A DNA stretch of 64,000 bases from Rutpela maculata (Eukaryota > Arthropoda > Insecta > Coleoptera > Cerambycidae): positions 8,177,208 through 8,241,207 of the forward strand of contig OW386286.2 in NCBI GenBank assembly GCA_936432065.2. Direction: 5' to 3'. Below the pieces are notes generated by a model. The model did not search any database. It was given only the letters and a program-made list of their open reading frames with translations, and had not been told where the DNA came from. Within the stretch, counting starts at the first letter, position 1; every line of letters starts with the position of its first letter. This document shows positions 11,249 to 23,380 of this stretch, piece after piece. Both the position numbers and the translations under genes were made by a program.

Positions 11249-12893
11249 CCCAAGTAACAATTTTAGTTTTAATATACTCTATAAGATAATCTGAAAGCTT
11301 ATTTCTAAGACCACTTATAAATATAAATGGTCTGGAAGGACTCTATAAAACTGACTTAAAATCCTTATAAGGGTACAGGGGCCCACCTAGAAAAGACCCA
11401 TATGCCTCTTTTTAAAACTACTATTAAAGCTTTCAAGTTTTAATGAATCATCTAAATTTTTACTCGTAGAATATATGAAGAGTATTATAAAACTATATTT
11501 GGTTTAGGATAAGCACTATATTAAAATTTAAAAGGCATACACAAATGCGTTGAGAATACGTTTTATATTTAATGAAGTAAATATAAAAGCAAATAAATCC
11601 ATTGCCACACTCACATCATCCACACAATAAATGTATGGGCCACCATGCATAGTTATAAAATCAACATATGGCGAATACTGAGACAGAATATTTATAAATA
11701 ATGTATTGGGAGTCCTCACAGTGGCTTAAAATCTTCAACGAGACTAAGTTTACTGTAAAACATGGTTAGATAGTTAAAAATTTGCGCGAACTCTAAAAAC
11801 ACAAATTTAAAAAAATATATGGATTATTAATTTTTTTTTTTGGGTAACTTAAAACTTTCACAAAACCAAAACTTGGAACCTCCCCAATATGGCTGACCCT
11901 CTACATTGCTTGGTTCCTAGAAATAATGGCGGCTGTAAGTATAAACCCTACTAGTTGTGAATAATTCTTCTTCTAACGCATTTTATCTTAAAATGTCTAT
12001 TAAATTGCCAGTTGTTCTCTAAGTACGTAGAAATATATTTTAAGTCTCACTGGTTTTAAAATATTTTTTAAAACTTCTAGGCTATTTTAAAACCTAAGTA
12101 ATTAACGCGACTTATAGAGTTTATGGCGCCTGTAAGCCTAACCTAAAAATTCGGTTTGATTTTAAGATTTTGCCACATTTGTAGAAAGTCATTGGTAGTA
12201 CCGCTTGCCATATCGCAATGTCGGTCGGTAATGGATATTGCTTGCCCTCTTCCAGACAACTTTGTCTTTGGATTTGGGAGTTGTCTACTATGTGTGTTGT
12301 GTTTATTCATCCACATTCACACGGTATCCACGAATACATGAAATGCCAACGAATATTTCTTAATACAGTTTTAAAACTACCTAGTTTAAAACACTATAGT
12401 CTGGATAAAGAGAAACCAAATCCTTTTATGGTTAATCCTGACTTATTACAGGTTTCTGCCCATTTCATTAAAACTCTAATAAACGGTCTCTATGACTCGA
12501 AACTTAGTGATCTCAAAGCATATTAGATTTATAGGCCAGCAATCACAACTACCAAGATAATTTTATAAAACCCTTTATAAAACCTGAAAATTTCCTAAAT
12601 TCTTCAATAAAACTCGGTCCTCCTAAGCTGGACTTAACAACTAGAGAGTATTATTGAAGGCTTCACAAATATCTTGATAAGTTAGTCATAAACCAATAAA
12701 GACTACAAGATAATTTAGTTTTAATGTAAATTCTTGAAAGCCTTTTTAAAACTTTCTTTAAGACAAGACTATCTTTAAGTGCATTTGACATTTATTATAT
12801 ATCTGGCATAAATCTCTGGTTTATGAGGTGGTCATTATAAAGCACTGATAAAACCTAAATAAACCTAAAAAAAAAATTAAATTGTTACTTGGG
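11249..12893 (-). mobile_element. Element D: complete 1645-bp CCCAAGTAACAATTT-family element
   Basis: It starts CCCAAGTAACAATTTTAG and ends AAATTGTTACTTGGG. It is collinear with element B on the opposite strand, giving an interrupted inverted repeat of about 1.6 kb between B and D. The site lies in an A-run. Five As precede it and three follow, while the empty relative at 10801-10830 has six, so the duplication is 2 bp (AA). No protein is recognisable. It acts as the uninterrupted reference for B. Confidence 0.83.
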
Positions 12894-12895
12894 AA

Positions 12896-14011
12896 ATAAT
12901 TAATTGTAAAAATAGCAAACGGTATTACTAAAAACTTTTTAAAAAATGAGCAAAATATTAAAATCAAACCGAATTTTTAAGTTATACAGGCGCCACAAAT
13001 TCTATGAATTGGCTGTGTTAATTTGACGCACGAATTTTTTTAAGAACTATCTAATCCATGTTTTACAGTAAACTTAGCCTCGTTGAAAAATTTTAGCCCA
13101 CTATAGTACGATTCTTGATTATTTATACACAGCGTTAACTTATGGATTTGTAAAAATCCCTCTCCGTAAATTTTCTCTTATTGAGCAGTTTTAATTAAAA
13201 TTAAATAAATATAAAATAAACATGTAGATGCGACAGAATTCTTATGTGCATCACCTGTACCACTATCTTCGTCTACTGCATACGTAACCAGATGTCCTGC
13301 ATTATCATCTTATATACTGGTTTTAACAATGAAATTTATCTTTATCTTTTGTAATGGCAATGTAAAATTACTTTTGACAGCATAGGCCAATAAAAAAGCA
13401 GTTATACGTATATATTTTTTGTCAGGCATTAATAATGTCGAAAAATCGTTTTGGAAAGTTGTATCAAACAAAGTTGCAGTTTAAGAAATAAAATAAATTT
13501 GCTGTGACAATGTGACTTATCTCTCCAATTGGGAACAGGCATTACAGGCGGATCGGCTTCAAGCAAGAGGTTGCATGTTACAGGTAATAAAATACGGCAA
13601 TTAGTAAAATATGTTAATTAAACTTCGAAATAATTAATTATTAAGTACTAATTGGCAGAATTAGTTGCTACTATAATTAAAATTAATTGAGCTATTATTG
13701 AATTTGAACTATAAAATCGCATTTTTGTAATTCTGGGCCAATACGAAAATATTCAATGGAAAATAGGTGAAAAAATGTATGTACAGTCAGTCGGTGATTA
13801 AAAATGCTATCCTTGCAGCTATCTTTCTCCATTAGACTCGCGTTGGAAGAAAACCTGATATACTTTTAGTTAAAAAAGATAACAGGCTGATTATCTCATA
13901 GAAAAATAAATAATAAATAATAAGTGCCAAATAGAAAAGCAGTTTTATGTAAATACTTTCACAAATTTTTTGTATTTATTTTGTTTTTTATTTATGCAAG
14001 TTTTTAATTTT
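12896..14011. repeat. Mostly unassigned; contains a fragment of the B/D family
   Basis: 12955-13105 matches two separated parts of element B (around AAATCAAACCGAATTTTT and CATGTTTTACAGTAAACTTAG) with the middle deleted, so it is an internally deleted copy. I found nothing recognisable from 13110 to 14011. Confidence 0.5.
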
Positions 14012-14782
14012 ACTTCCACATCCAGTGGAAGTATAGTAACGACAAAAAATTTTCTAAAATTTTTATTGTTCAAATAGGTTTAGAATTTTTACAATTAATT
14101 ATTTTTTATTTATTTGCTTTTATCATGATTAGAGAATATTATTTAGGTATTTGCATAATACCTAAATAATATTCTCTAATCAGGTTTAGAATGTCATGAA
14201 ACGTCGAGATTTCAAGTCTGAGTGAAAAAAAATTTTCTGTCTGTCTGTCGGTCTGTCTGTAACTTTTTCTGTGCGCACGTTTACTCTGAAACCGTTTGAT
14301 ATATTGACTTGAAATTTGGTACACATATGTACTTTAACGGGATCTAGAACTAGATTATATTTTCATCTTGTTCCGTCGAAGGGTTGGGGGGTAAATTGGG
14401 GTAAATTTGGGGAAAATAGGTAAATCAAGCAGGTAAGAGTCCATAAAATTGGTATTTAGTATATACAAGAAAAGCTAAGGTCTCAAAAAAAAATTTGGCA
14501 TTACCACCCCCACCCCATTATTAAAGGGGATGAAAGAAAATTGTGATTTAGTGTGTGTACAAGAACCAGAAACCTCAAAATATTTTTTTACTTCATCTAC
14601 CTCCACTACCACCCCCACCCCACTACCGATGTGGGGTATCGTTGTATGGGTTTTTGGGGTAGATGATTTCAAATATTATAAAGTTTCATAAACAATTATT
14701 TCTACATACATTTCCATTTTTCGTTGTGAGTGACTTGGATAGAAAATCTGGATGTGGAAGTAGTGATTCCTTGGGCAGCGGT
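14012..14782 (-). mobile_element. HINE/DINE-1-like Helentron derivative, copy H1
   Basis: One end is a hairpin (ACTTCCAC…GTGGAAGT) and the other end reads CCTTGGGCAGCGGT. The 14-bp subterminal inverted repeat ACTTCCACATCCAG appears at both ends. A GTCT-type microsatellite lies in the core (14238-14262). These are the structural marks of non-autonomous Helentrons (DINE-1/HINE). This copy is split by a 96-bp insertion (14086-14181). Confidence 0.72.
14086..14181 (-). mobile_element. 96-bp insertion with 10-bp target duplication
   Basis: AGGTTTAGAA occurs at 14076-14085 and again at 14182-14191. The other HINE copies have a single copy of this sequence. The insert is a short family-R relative. 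It contains a palindrome built on TACCTAAATAATATTCTC and a T-rich start that would be an A-rich tail on the other strand. A duplication of this length with an A-rich end suggests retroposition rather than cut-and-paste. Confidence 0.68.
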
Positions 14783-14994
14783 CTTTACTTCATTTTTTGC
14801 TGTTAGAAAAAGGGAATCGCAACTATTTTACGTTTCGAAAACTCTTGGCTCTCTTTAGTTATTCATATGAAAATACCATTTAACAAATAAATGTTGATTC
14901 AATTTTTTGTAATTTGCAATAGTTTATTAATTTGGAATTAAGGGCTGAAAAAGACAGTTACTGATAAGTTTTGAATGTTTTGAACTCCCGAATT

Positions 14995-16950
14995 AATGAA
15001 ACTTAATTTTTTTTTAACTATTGGTTATAAAATTGCTTTAATTCTATCGAGCCCGAATTTTGAAATTCCAAAATTGAAGATGGCTAATCCAATATCGCGG
15101 ACATAAATTTTGAAAGTAAATTAAATATTTTATAAAAAGATTGTTTAAAATTATAAAAAATTGTTACTTGGGGTTTTTTTTTTGGTTTCTAATCTCATTT
15201 CTGATCCCCGAATTTTGCGATTCAAAAAACCAAGATAGCGGATACAATATGGCAGCCATAATATTTTTTTAAATGAAATGTACATGCACAAACTGTTCAA
15301 AATTGTTACTTAGGACTTTTAAGGATTTCTGATCGAGAATTTGAAATCTAAATTACGTAATATCGTAATCCAAAATGGCGAATCCAATATGGCGGCCATA
15401 ATATATAATTTTTAATTGACATGTAAATGCGCAAATTGTTAAAAATTGGTTACTTGGGGGTTTTAGAGATTGCTGATCATGAATCTGAACTCCAAATTAC
15501 GTAATATCGAAATCCAAGATGTCGGATCCAATATGGCGGCCATAATATTTTTTAAATGAAATGTACATGCGCAAATTGATAACAATTGTTACTTGGGGCT
15601 TTTAAGGGTTTCTGACCATGAATATGAAGTCTAAATTATGTAATATCGTAATCCAAGATGGCGGATTCAATATGGCGGATCCAATATGGCGGCCATAATA
15701 TTTTTTAAAATGAAATGTACATACGCAAATTATTAAAAATTGTTATTTAGGAGTTTTAGGGGCTGCTGATCATGAATCTGAAGTCTAAATTACGTAATAT
15801 CGAAATCCAAGATGGCGGATCCAATATGGTGTCCGTAAGTTAAAATAGAAAGATAAATCAAGAATTGAATTATTCAGTGATATAAAATTTGTGAAATACG
15901 CCTATATGCCAGTTTAAGATTTGGCCAACTAGATTTTGTTTACAGCTTATAGTATTAATATCACTGCTCGTTTGTGGCTTGACTAATTAGGTTATTTTAA
16001 AGGATTTGGTATAAGTTTTATTTTCTACATTAAGTAATAATAGGTTTATAGCCTACCTGCTCCTTTATGATTTGACTCATGACGTTACATTAGGTTTAAA
16101 GATGTCAACATTTTAATTGGTTATCTCATTTTTTTATAAGATGGCATATTCGAATCTGCCATCTTAGAATTCGAAATTATGCGTAGTCAGCAACCGCAAA
16201 AACCAGCAAGTAACAGTTTTTAACTATTTTCGCATGTACATCATAATTTTTAAAAAATTTATAGCAGCCATATTGAATTTAAATTTCTGGTTTGCAAAAT
16301 ATCGAAATTTTAATATCCGAAACGAGATTAGCAAACTGCGAAACCCCCGAAAAATTTTTTTTAACAGTTTCCTTCTTAATTTGTCATTCTTTTTTAATTT
16401 ACGGACACCATATTGGATCCGCCATCTTGGATTTCGATATTACGTAATTTGGACTTCAGATTCATGATCAGTAATCTCTAAAACACCTGAGTAACAATTT
16501 TTAACAATTTGCGCATTTACATGTCAATTAAAAAAATATTATGGCCGCCATATTGGATTCGCCATTTTGGATTACGATATTACGTAATTTAGATTTCAGA
16601 TTCTCGATCAGAAATCCTTAAAAGTCCTAAGTAACAATTTTTAACAGTTTGTGCATGTACATTTCATTTAAAAAAATATTATGGCCGCCATATCGTATCC
16701 GCTATCTTGGTTTTTTGAATCGCAAAATTCGGGGATCAGAAATGAGATTAGAAACCAAAAAAACCCCCAAGTAACAATTTTTTATAATTTTAAACAATCT
16801 TTTGATAAAATTTTAATTTACTTTCAAAATTTATGTCCGCGATATTGGATTAGCCATCTTTAATTTTGGAATTTCAAAATTCGTGCTCGATAGAATTAAA
16901 GGCAATTTTGTAACGAATAGTTAAAAAAAAAATTAAGTTTAACTAATTCC
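14995..16950. mobile_element. Foldback element with tandem ~140-bp units in its inverted arms
   Basis: The left arm (about 14995-15840) and right arm (about 16400-16950, with diverged units from 16200) are inverted copies. The outer ~150 bp match around TTCTATCGAGC and GAATTTTGAAATTCC. Each arm then holds tandem units containing CCAATATGGCGGCCATAAT, TACGTAATATCG and TTGTTACTTGGGG. Unit starts near 15165, 15303, 15447, 15585 and 15745 give a 138-160 bp period. The centre (15850-16150) is single-copy. This layout resembles Drosophila FB/Foldback elements. No transposase is present and no target duplication was resolved. Confidence 0.75.
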
Positions 16951-16984
16951 AGGCTTGGGAATTATCGTTTGTCCAAAAAATGAG

Positions 16985-17175
16985 CTATTGTGATTGTGAT
17001 TTAGTGTCTACACTACCATCTCCAACGCCACTACAGATGCGGCATATCATTTCATGGCTTTTTGGGGTAGACGATTTCAAATATTATATTATTAAAGTTC
17101 CCTAAACAATTATTTCCACATAGTTGAGTGCAAATATAGCTTTTTCTTGAGACTTGGATAGGAAGTCTGGATTCG
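16985..17175 (-). repeat. Degenerate HINE remnant
   Basis: It retains GTGATTTAGTGT, CCACTACAGATGCGGCATATC, TTTTGGGGTAGACGATTTC and AGACTTGGATAGGAAGTCTGG in the order of the intact HINE copies. Both ends are lost. Confidence 0.6.
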
Positions 17176-18560
17176 TTATTGAATGAAATAAAGAAAAAAT
17201 CAAAACGTGTCAGTTGTTGACTTTCAATTGTCCTTGTTTTATTACTAACTGCCTTAATTCGGCATTCGCCATTGGGGTTCTAAAATATATACGATATATG
17301 GAAACAAAGAGCAGCTCTGAAATGACCATGAATATGAAAGCATGGAAACTTATCTCATGTAGTTGTTGTATCGTGTCGTGATTATTTCGAGATAGTTATC
17401 GACTAGGTAGTTTTTATATTTCATATGTGACTCCAACTTGCTTATGAAATATCCAATCCGGCTCGAAGGACCAATGTTACATGATTTTTCTATTTTTGTG
17501 TATCTATTACAAAAATTAATATTCAACGTTTTACAAATTTTTATTGACAGTAGTGGCACATAATTATTTTATTAATATATTCTCATAGAAACATGTTAAT
17601 AATGATGTGATAATGATAAAATTTCGACGGTTTAATGAGTGTTCTTCAAAATTCTATGATTAACGCATTGGTATTAACTTTTTTTCTTACGAATAATAAA
17701 GATTTTAGGAAAGTGCCTGGCAAATACAAACGTTTATCAGTATACTTTACAATATTTCGGTGTCTATAGAAACTACTTCATTCTTAGTATCACATTAAAG
17801 GTTGCAGCCCTCCTCAGATCCATTTTCTTTAATGGGTTCTTCCCCCAGCTAACACTACCATTCAAATTTCAATACGATTGGCTTTTCCACTGAAGTTATC
17901 GTGCTTACAAGAGACGCGAAGGGCATGGAGTATGGACATTTGCAAAATTATTCAGAATTCGATGATATAAAAAACTGTCCTCTACGATCGTTTCTTACGG
18001 TTTTAGTTTACCGATCACATGCAATATACTCTCCGTTTTCGTATTTGGTTTTATCTTCGGTATAATAATCCCCTCATACACTAAAGTAAGAAAATTTGGT
18101 GTAAACATCAAATGATGGATATTTACACTACACTTTGTCTACACATATAGTCATCAAATCAAGAACATCTTTACGTGGTAGAATGGGCGAATACACTTCT
18201 GTTAGATCGCATAATTCCTGAGATAATAATAAAAATCTTAATCTAGTAGATATATAAGGTTGAAAAACTCATTAACAATATCTGACAAATAAATTACAAA
18301 CTGACATGTTTTCAGTTGCGTTCCAAAATGATTATTGTCCTGGAGAACTTGGCAAGGAAGACTTGGCACAAATTCCAGAATATAACCTAGATTTTTTTGT
18401 TGTTATTAAAGGAAACCTACAGTAATCAATATTTTGAAATGATACCTCTGTTGAATCATTTTACGTTGCAATATTGTTAGAATAGTTTTGTTCTGATTAA
18501 TAAAATAAGGAACGCGAACAAATTCTTAATTTGTTTGATATTGACAAAATTAGAATTTCT
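17176..18560. repeat. Unassigned, with a decayed copy of the minisatellite-bearing repeat
   Basis: About 17795-18000 is collinear with 30190-30450: the phrases AGCTAAC, ATTTCAATACGAT, AAGTTATCGTGCTTACAAGA, ATTCAGAATTCG and CTCTACGA occur in the same order. The 12-bp minisatellite present in the other copy is here reduced to about 30 irregular bases. No gene is recognised in the rest. Confidence 0.5.
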
Positions 18561-18700
18561 GTCTCTTACAATAATAGTTTTGATTATGAATCTCATTGAA
18601 ATATGGTACATTTGACATAAATTTAAATTTGAAATAATATTTTCTAATCATGATGAAAGCAAATAATTAAAAAATAATTAATTGTAAAAATAAATCAAAA

Positions 18701-19411
18701 AAACCGCTGCCCAAGGAATCACTACTTCCACATCCAGATTTTTTATCCAAGTCACTCACAACGAAAAAATTTTGTATGTGGAAATAATTGTTTATGGAAC
18801 TTTAATAATATAATAATTGAAATCCTCTACCCCAAAAACCCATAAAACGATACCCCACATCGGTAGCAGGTTGGGGGTGGTGATGGGGGGTGGTAGTGGG
18901 GGAGGATGAAGTAAAAAAACATTTTGAGGTTTCTGGTTCTCGTACACACACTAAATCACAATTTTTTTTTCATCCCCTTTAATAATGGGGTGGGGGTGGT
19001 AATGTGGGTGGCTAATGCTAAAATTTTTTTTGGGACCTTAGCTTTTCTTGTATATACTAAATACCAATTTTATGGACTCTTACCTGCTTGATTTACCTAT
19101 GTTCCCCAAATTTACCCCAATTTACCCCCCAACCCTTCGACGGAACAAGATGAAAATATAACCTAGTTCTAGATCTCGATAAAGTACATATGTGCACCAA
19201 ATTTCAAGTCAATATCTCAAACGGTTTCAGAGTAAACGTGCGCCCAAAAAAAGTTACAGACAGACCGACAGACAGACAGACCGACAGACAGAATTTTTTT
19301 TTTCGCTCAAACTTAAAATCTCGACGTTTCGTGACATTCTAAGTCTATTTGAACAATAAAAAATTTTAAAAATTTTTTTGTCGTTACTATACGTCCACTG
19401 GATGTGGAAGT
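18701..19411 (+). mobile_element. HINE-like element, copy H2
   Basis: It runs from AACCGCTGCCCAAGG to CACTGGATGTGGAAGT, with the ACTTCCACATCCAG subterminal repeat at both ends and a GACAGACAGACCGACAGAC core. It interrupts family R between AAATAAATCAA and AATAGGCTTA. The uninterrupted relative is at 10830-10860. There is no clear target duplication, as expected of rolling-circle elements. Confidence 0.75.
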
Positions 19412-19607
19412 AATAGGCTTACAAGCCTTATAAATAATAAATAAATGCTTCTATTAGTGGAGTCAAATTAGGAGTAAAAAATTCACAACGTGAATTGTCT
19501 GGTTAGGATAATTTTTTTGTTTTAACGTGTTCAGGGGATCAAGTTCATAGTTCAGTTTTGCAGTTTCTGTGAGGTCGGCGTATTGTGTATTTAAACAATT
19601 TAATTTT

Positions 19608-20299
19608 ACTTCCACATCCAGTGGAAGTATAGTAACGACAAAAAAATTTTTAAAAATTTTTATTGTTCAAATAGGCTTAGAATGTCACGAAACGTCGAGA
19701 TTTTAAGTTTGAGCGAAAAAAAAATTTCTGTCTGTCGGTCTGTAACTTTTTTTGTGCGCACGTTTACTCTGGAACCGTTTGAGATATTGACTTGAAATTT
19801 GGTACACGTATGTACTTTAACGGGATCTAGAACTAGATTATATTTTCATCTTGTTCCGTCGAAGGGTTGGGGAGTAAATTGGGGTAAATTTGGGGAAAAT
19901 AGGTCAATCAAGCAGGTAAGAGTCCATAAAATTGGTATTTAGTATATACAAGAGAAGCCAAGGTCTCAAAAAAAAAATTTGGCATTAGCCACCCCCATTA
20001 CCACCCCCACCCCATTATTAAAGGGGATGAAAAAAAATTGTGATTTAGTGTGTGTACAAGAACCAGAAACCTCAAAACGTTTTTTTTTCTTCATCCACCC
20101 CCACTACCATCCCCTATCACCAGCCCCACCCCGCTACCGATGTGGGGTATCGTTTTATAGGTTTTTGAGGTAGAGGATTTCAAATATTATATTATTAAAG
20201 TTCCATAAACTATTATTTCCACATAAAAAATTTTTTCGTTGTGAGTGACTTGAATAAAAATCTGAATGTGGAAGTAGTGATTACTTGGGCAGCGGTTTT
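19608..20299 (-). mobile_element. HINE-like element, copy H3, inside element F
   Basis: It is bounded by ACTTCCACATCCAGTGGAAG and CTTGGGCAGCGG. It lies in the left arm of F between TTTAATTTT and TTAGACTG. The right arm of F (around 23025) has the uninterrupted sequence. It faces H2, making an inverted pair about 200 bp apart. Confidence 0.75.
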
Positions 20300-20430
20300 T
20301 TAGACTGTTTTCCATCGGTTTTTTTTTAATATCTCAAAATCTATAAGTCCTGTGAAAAACAATAAAAGGAAGGAAAACGTTAGTTTTGAGCTGTACAATA
20401 TAAGTACATAAACTATAACTCATTCCAATT

Positions 20431-21458
20431 ATTATTATTATTATTAGAAAAAAATTAAATATTGCAAAATTATGCGTTTCTAAACAAATCACTGTTCTTT
20501 CAAAAATAATGGATAATATTCAATGAAATTTTGGAGAAATATAGCTCTTATAAAGTACAATAACCATTCACCACTTAAAATTTCAAATCTCAGTTTAGAA
20601 GAAGAGTTGGCAGCAGTGATTGACAAAATGCATAATTCGACATTTTTTAAAGATTGTAGACTACGAAACAACCTAATAAAGATGATTTCTATTCAATGGA
20701 AACACGTGTTTAACATTAAAGATAATGAAAACAATGTAATGATTATTATATTATAGGTATTTAATTGTTGCAAAGTTTGGAAATTAGGTTGGTCAACATG
20801 TGCAGTGAATTACGGTGATACCAATCTAGACACTTTTTACCAAACTTTCTTTCGTGCAAATCGTCAATTCTCCAATGTCTATTATTTTATCTCTGCTACT
20901 TGAGAATAATCCAAAACTGCAATTATTAAAAGATACTGTATAGAGGTCCGAAAGTGAGGTCTTTAGCGATTTTGTTAGACATCCGAAAATCATCAAATAT
21001 GTCTAAATATTATATTATGTTTTTACAAACCGGACTTTAGTCGCTAGATAGCCGAGTGGGTAAGGCGACTAGCACTTTTTATTCAGAATGTGGACGTTTC
21101 GGGTTCAAATCCTGCACCCGAAATATATTTTCTTATTGTATCGGGGTTTAAATTTTGAAAAGAAAAATTATCTCTCCGTGAACTTAAGGTACTTATAAAA
21201 AGCTACAATTTAAGCCATCGTACACATTTCTTGGCCTTGATGGCAGGATTTCACAAGGGTGCAAAGTTTTATCAACAATTGTATATTTGAGCCGTTTTAG
21301 CAATCATTTTGATTTAAAATTTTAAGGGGTGATTGTACTTTATAAGAGCTATATTTTTCCAAAATTTCATTGAATATTATCCATTATTTTTGAAAGAACA
21401 GTGATTTGTTTAAAAACGCATAAATTTTCAATGTTCAATTTTGTTTAAATAATGATAA
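20431..21458. mobile_element. Element K: ~1.0-kb insertion with inverted ends inside element F
   Basis: The flanks repeat CAATT (20426-20430 and 21459-21463). The intact site is in the right arm of F near 22905. Inverted arms lie at about 20445-20600 and 21300-21440 (ACAAATCACTGTTCTTTC and its complement). The left end has an ATT microsatellite. The middle holds a tRNA-like segment at 21040-21125. A frame at 20523-20756 lies partly in the arm and is not recognisable. Confidence 0.6.
21040..21125 (+). ncRNA. tRNA-like segment (possible SINE head or decayed tRNA)
   Basis: It has an A-box-like TAGCCGAGTGGGTAAGGCG and a B-box-like GGGTTCAAATCC at roughly tRNA spacing. The 3' side pairs TTTCGGGT with ACCCGAAA. 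The D-arm resembles a tRNA-Leu/Ser type. I could not fold a full acceptor stem, so a functional tRNA is unlikely. Confidence 0.4.
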
Positions 21459-23158
21459 CAATTTAGCCCAGTCAATGAACGTTCAATAAGGGGGTCTAGA
21501 GGGAAATGCCGAGATCACAATTTTTTATTTGGACTATTTAGGAGGTAAACATAGCAAAAGTCCCCGAACGTAGGAGGTGGGGGGGATGCAGGGAGGCACG
21601 AAAAAGGTGCCGGTTTTTGTTTTTTTGCTCATATCTCGAAAACGATTAGCCCTAATCAAAAAGTGGCTTTATGCAAAATTAAAGCTGACTAAATTTTCTA
21701 CAATAATGTTTCTATTATTTTTTTCGTATCTGTGTTATGGTTCAGTAATGAATTTTATATCTTTTGACTGTATTCCAACTTTATTATAAATTTATTATAA
21801 ATTGAAAATAAATTTCACTAATCATTGTAGTGATATCCGTTTCACAGCAGACTGAACTGAAATATCGAATAAAAAATGTCTTTGCGTCTGTAAGTGTGTC
21901 TGCGCGTATATATCTATGTGTGCGTGTATACCGTTTCTTGTAAAAACGATAACTTCTGTTAGACTTAAAATATTTGATTTCAGTTTGGAACATATGTAAA
22001 ACAGCATATTACCATAATCACTATTGAAATTGGGCCATATCTGTAATACATGGTGATAACCAGAAGCCTACAAACTCTCATACGTAAAATACGTTTTATT
22101 TTAATTTCAGAGCAAAATATTACTAAGCATACAAAAATAAGAAGATGTATAAGATTTCTAAACCGCAATATACCGGGTGTATATTAGGCAAACCATCTTT
22201 ATTTAAATTAGATGATATATCAGTGTTATCCTAAAATATGGAACATGGTATTTTTAATAACATTATTATGAAGTGAGAATTGTATCACCATGTTTTACAC
22301 ATATGGCCCAATTTCAATAGGGATTATTGTAATATGCTGTTTTACATATGTTCCAAATTGTAATCAAATATTTTAAGTCTAACAGAAGTTATCATGTTTA
22401 CAAGAAGCGGTATACACGCACACATAGATATACACGCGCACACTCACTTACAGACGCAAAGACATTTTTTATTCGATATTTCAGTTCAGTCTGTTGAGAA
22501 ACGGATATCTGTACAAGAAATTTTTTTCTACGATGATTATTAAAATTTAGTTTCAATTTATAATAAATTCATAATAAAGTTAGAATACAGTCAAAAGATA
22601 TACAATTCATTACTGAACCATAGCAGATGCGAAAAAAATAATATAAACATTATTGTAGAAAATTTAGTCAGCTTTAATTTTGCATATAGCCACTTTTTGA
22701 TTAGGGCTAACCGTTTTCGAGATATGAGCGAAAAACCAAAAACCAGGGCCTTCTTCGTGCCCCCCTGCACCCCCCCCCCCCACCTCCTATGTTCGGGGAC
22801 TTTTGGTATGTTTACCTCCTAAATAGTCCAAACACAGCCCTCTAGTCAAAAATTGTGATCTCAGCATTTCCCTCTAGAAACCATTCATTGACTGGACTAA
22901 TTGGAATGAATTATGGTTTATGTACTTTTATTGTACAGCTCAAAACGAACATTTTCCTTTCTTTTATTGTTTTCCACAGGACTTATAGATTTCGAGATAT
23001 TCAAAGAAATCCGATAGAAAACACGGCCTAAAAAATTAAATTGTTTAAATAATCAATACGCCGACTCGCAGAAACTGCAAAACTGAGCTGTGAACTTAAG
23101 TTGACCCCCTGAACACGTTAAAACAGAAAAACTGCCCTGACCAGACAATTCACATTAA

Positions 23159-23380
23159 AGACGATCCAACCAACCAACCAACCAACCGACCTTCTCGGTA
23201 CACTTTGAAGACTGCCATGTGAACTCGTAAAAGAGGTCTGCTGGTGTCAACATTGTCGGTACGCTTTGAAGACGCTGGAATTCCAGCAGACCAGCTCACT
23301 TTTACGAGTTGTCATGGCAATTTTCAAATTGTACCGAGAAGGTCCATTGGTTGGTTGGCTGGTTGGTTGGTTGGGTCGTC
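23159..23380. mobile_element. 222-bp MITE with TTAA target site (E2)
   Basis: TTAA flanks both sides (23155-23158, 23381-23384). The inverted ends are AGACGATCCAACCAACC and its near complement, with CCAA microsatellite expansion. An inner pair is built on CTTCTCGGTACACTTTGAAG. The core (about 23248-23312) matches the core of E1 although the ends differ. It sits in the right arm of F. Confidence 0.7.

Noticed and set aside
21577..21789. 70-codon frame in the left arm of element F
   Set aside because: The inverted copy in the right arm does not preserve the frame, so it is not under coding constraint.
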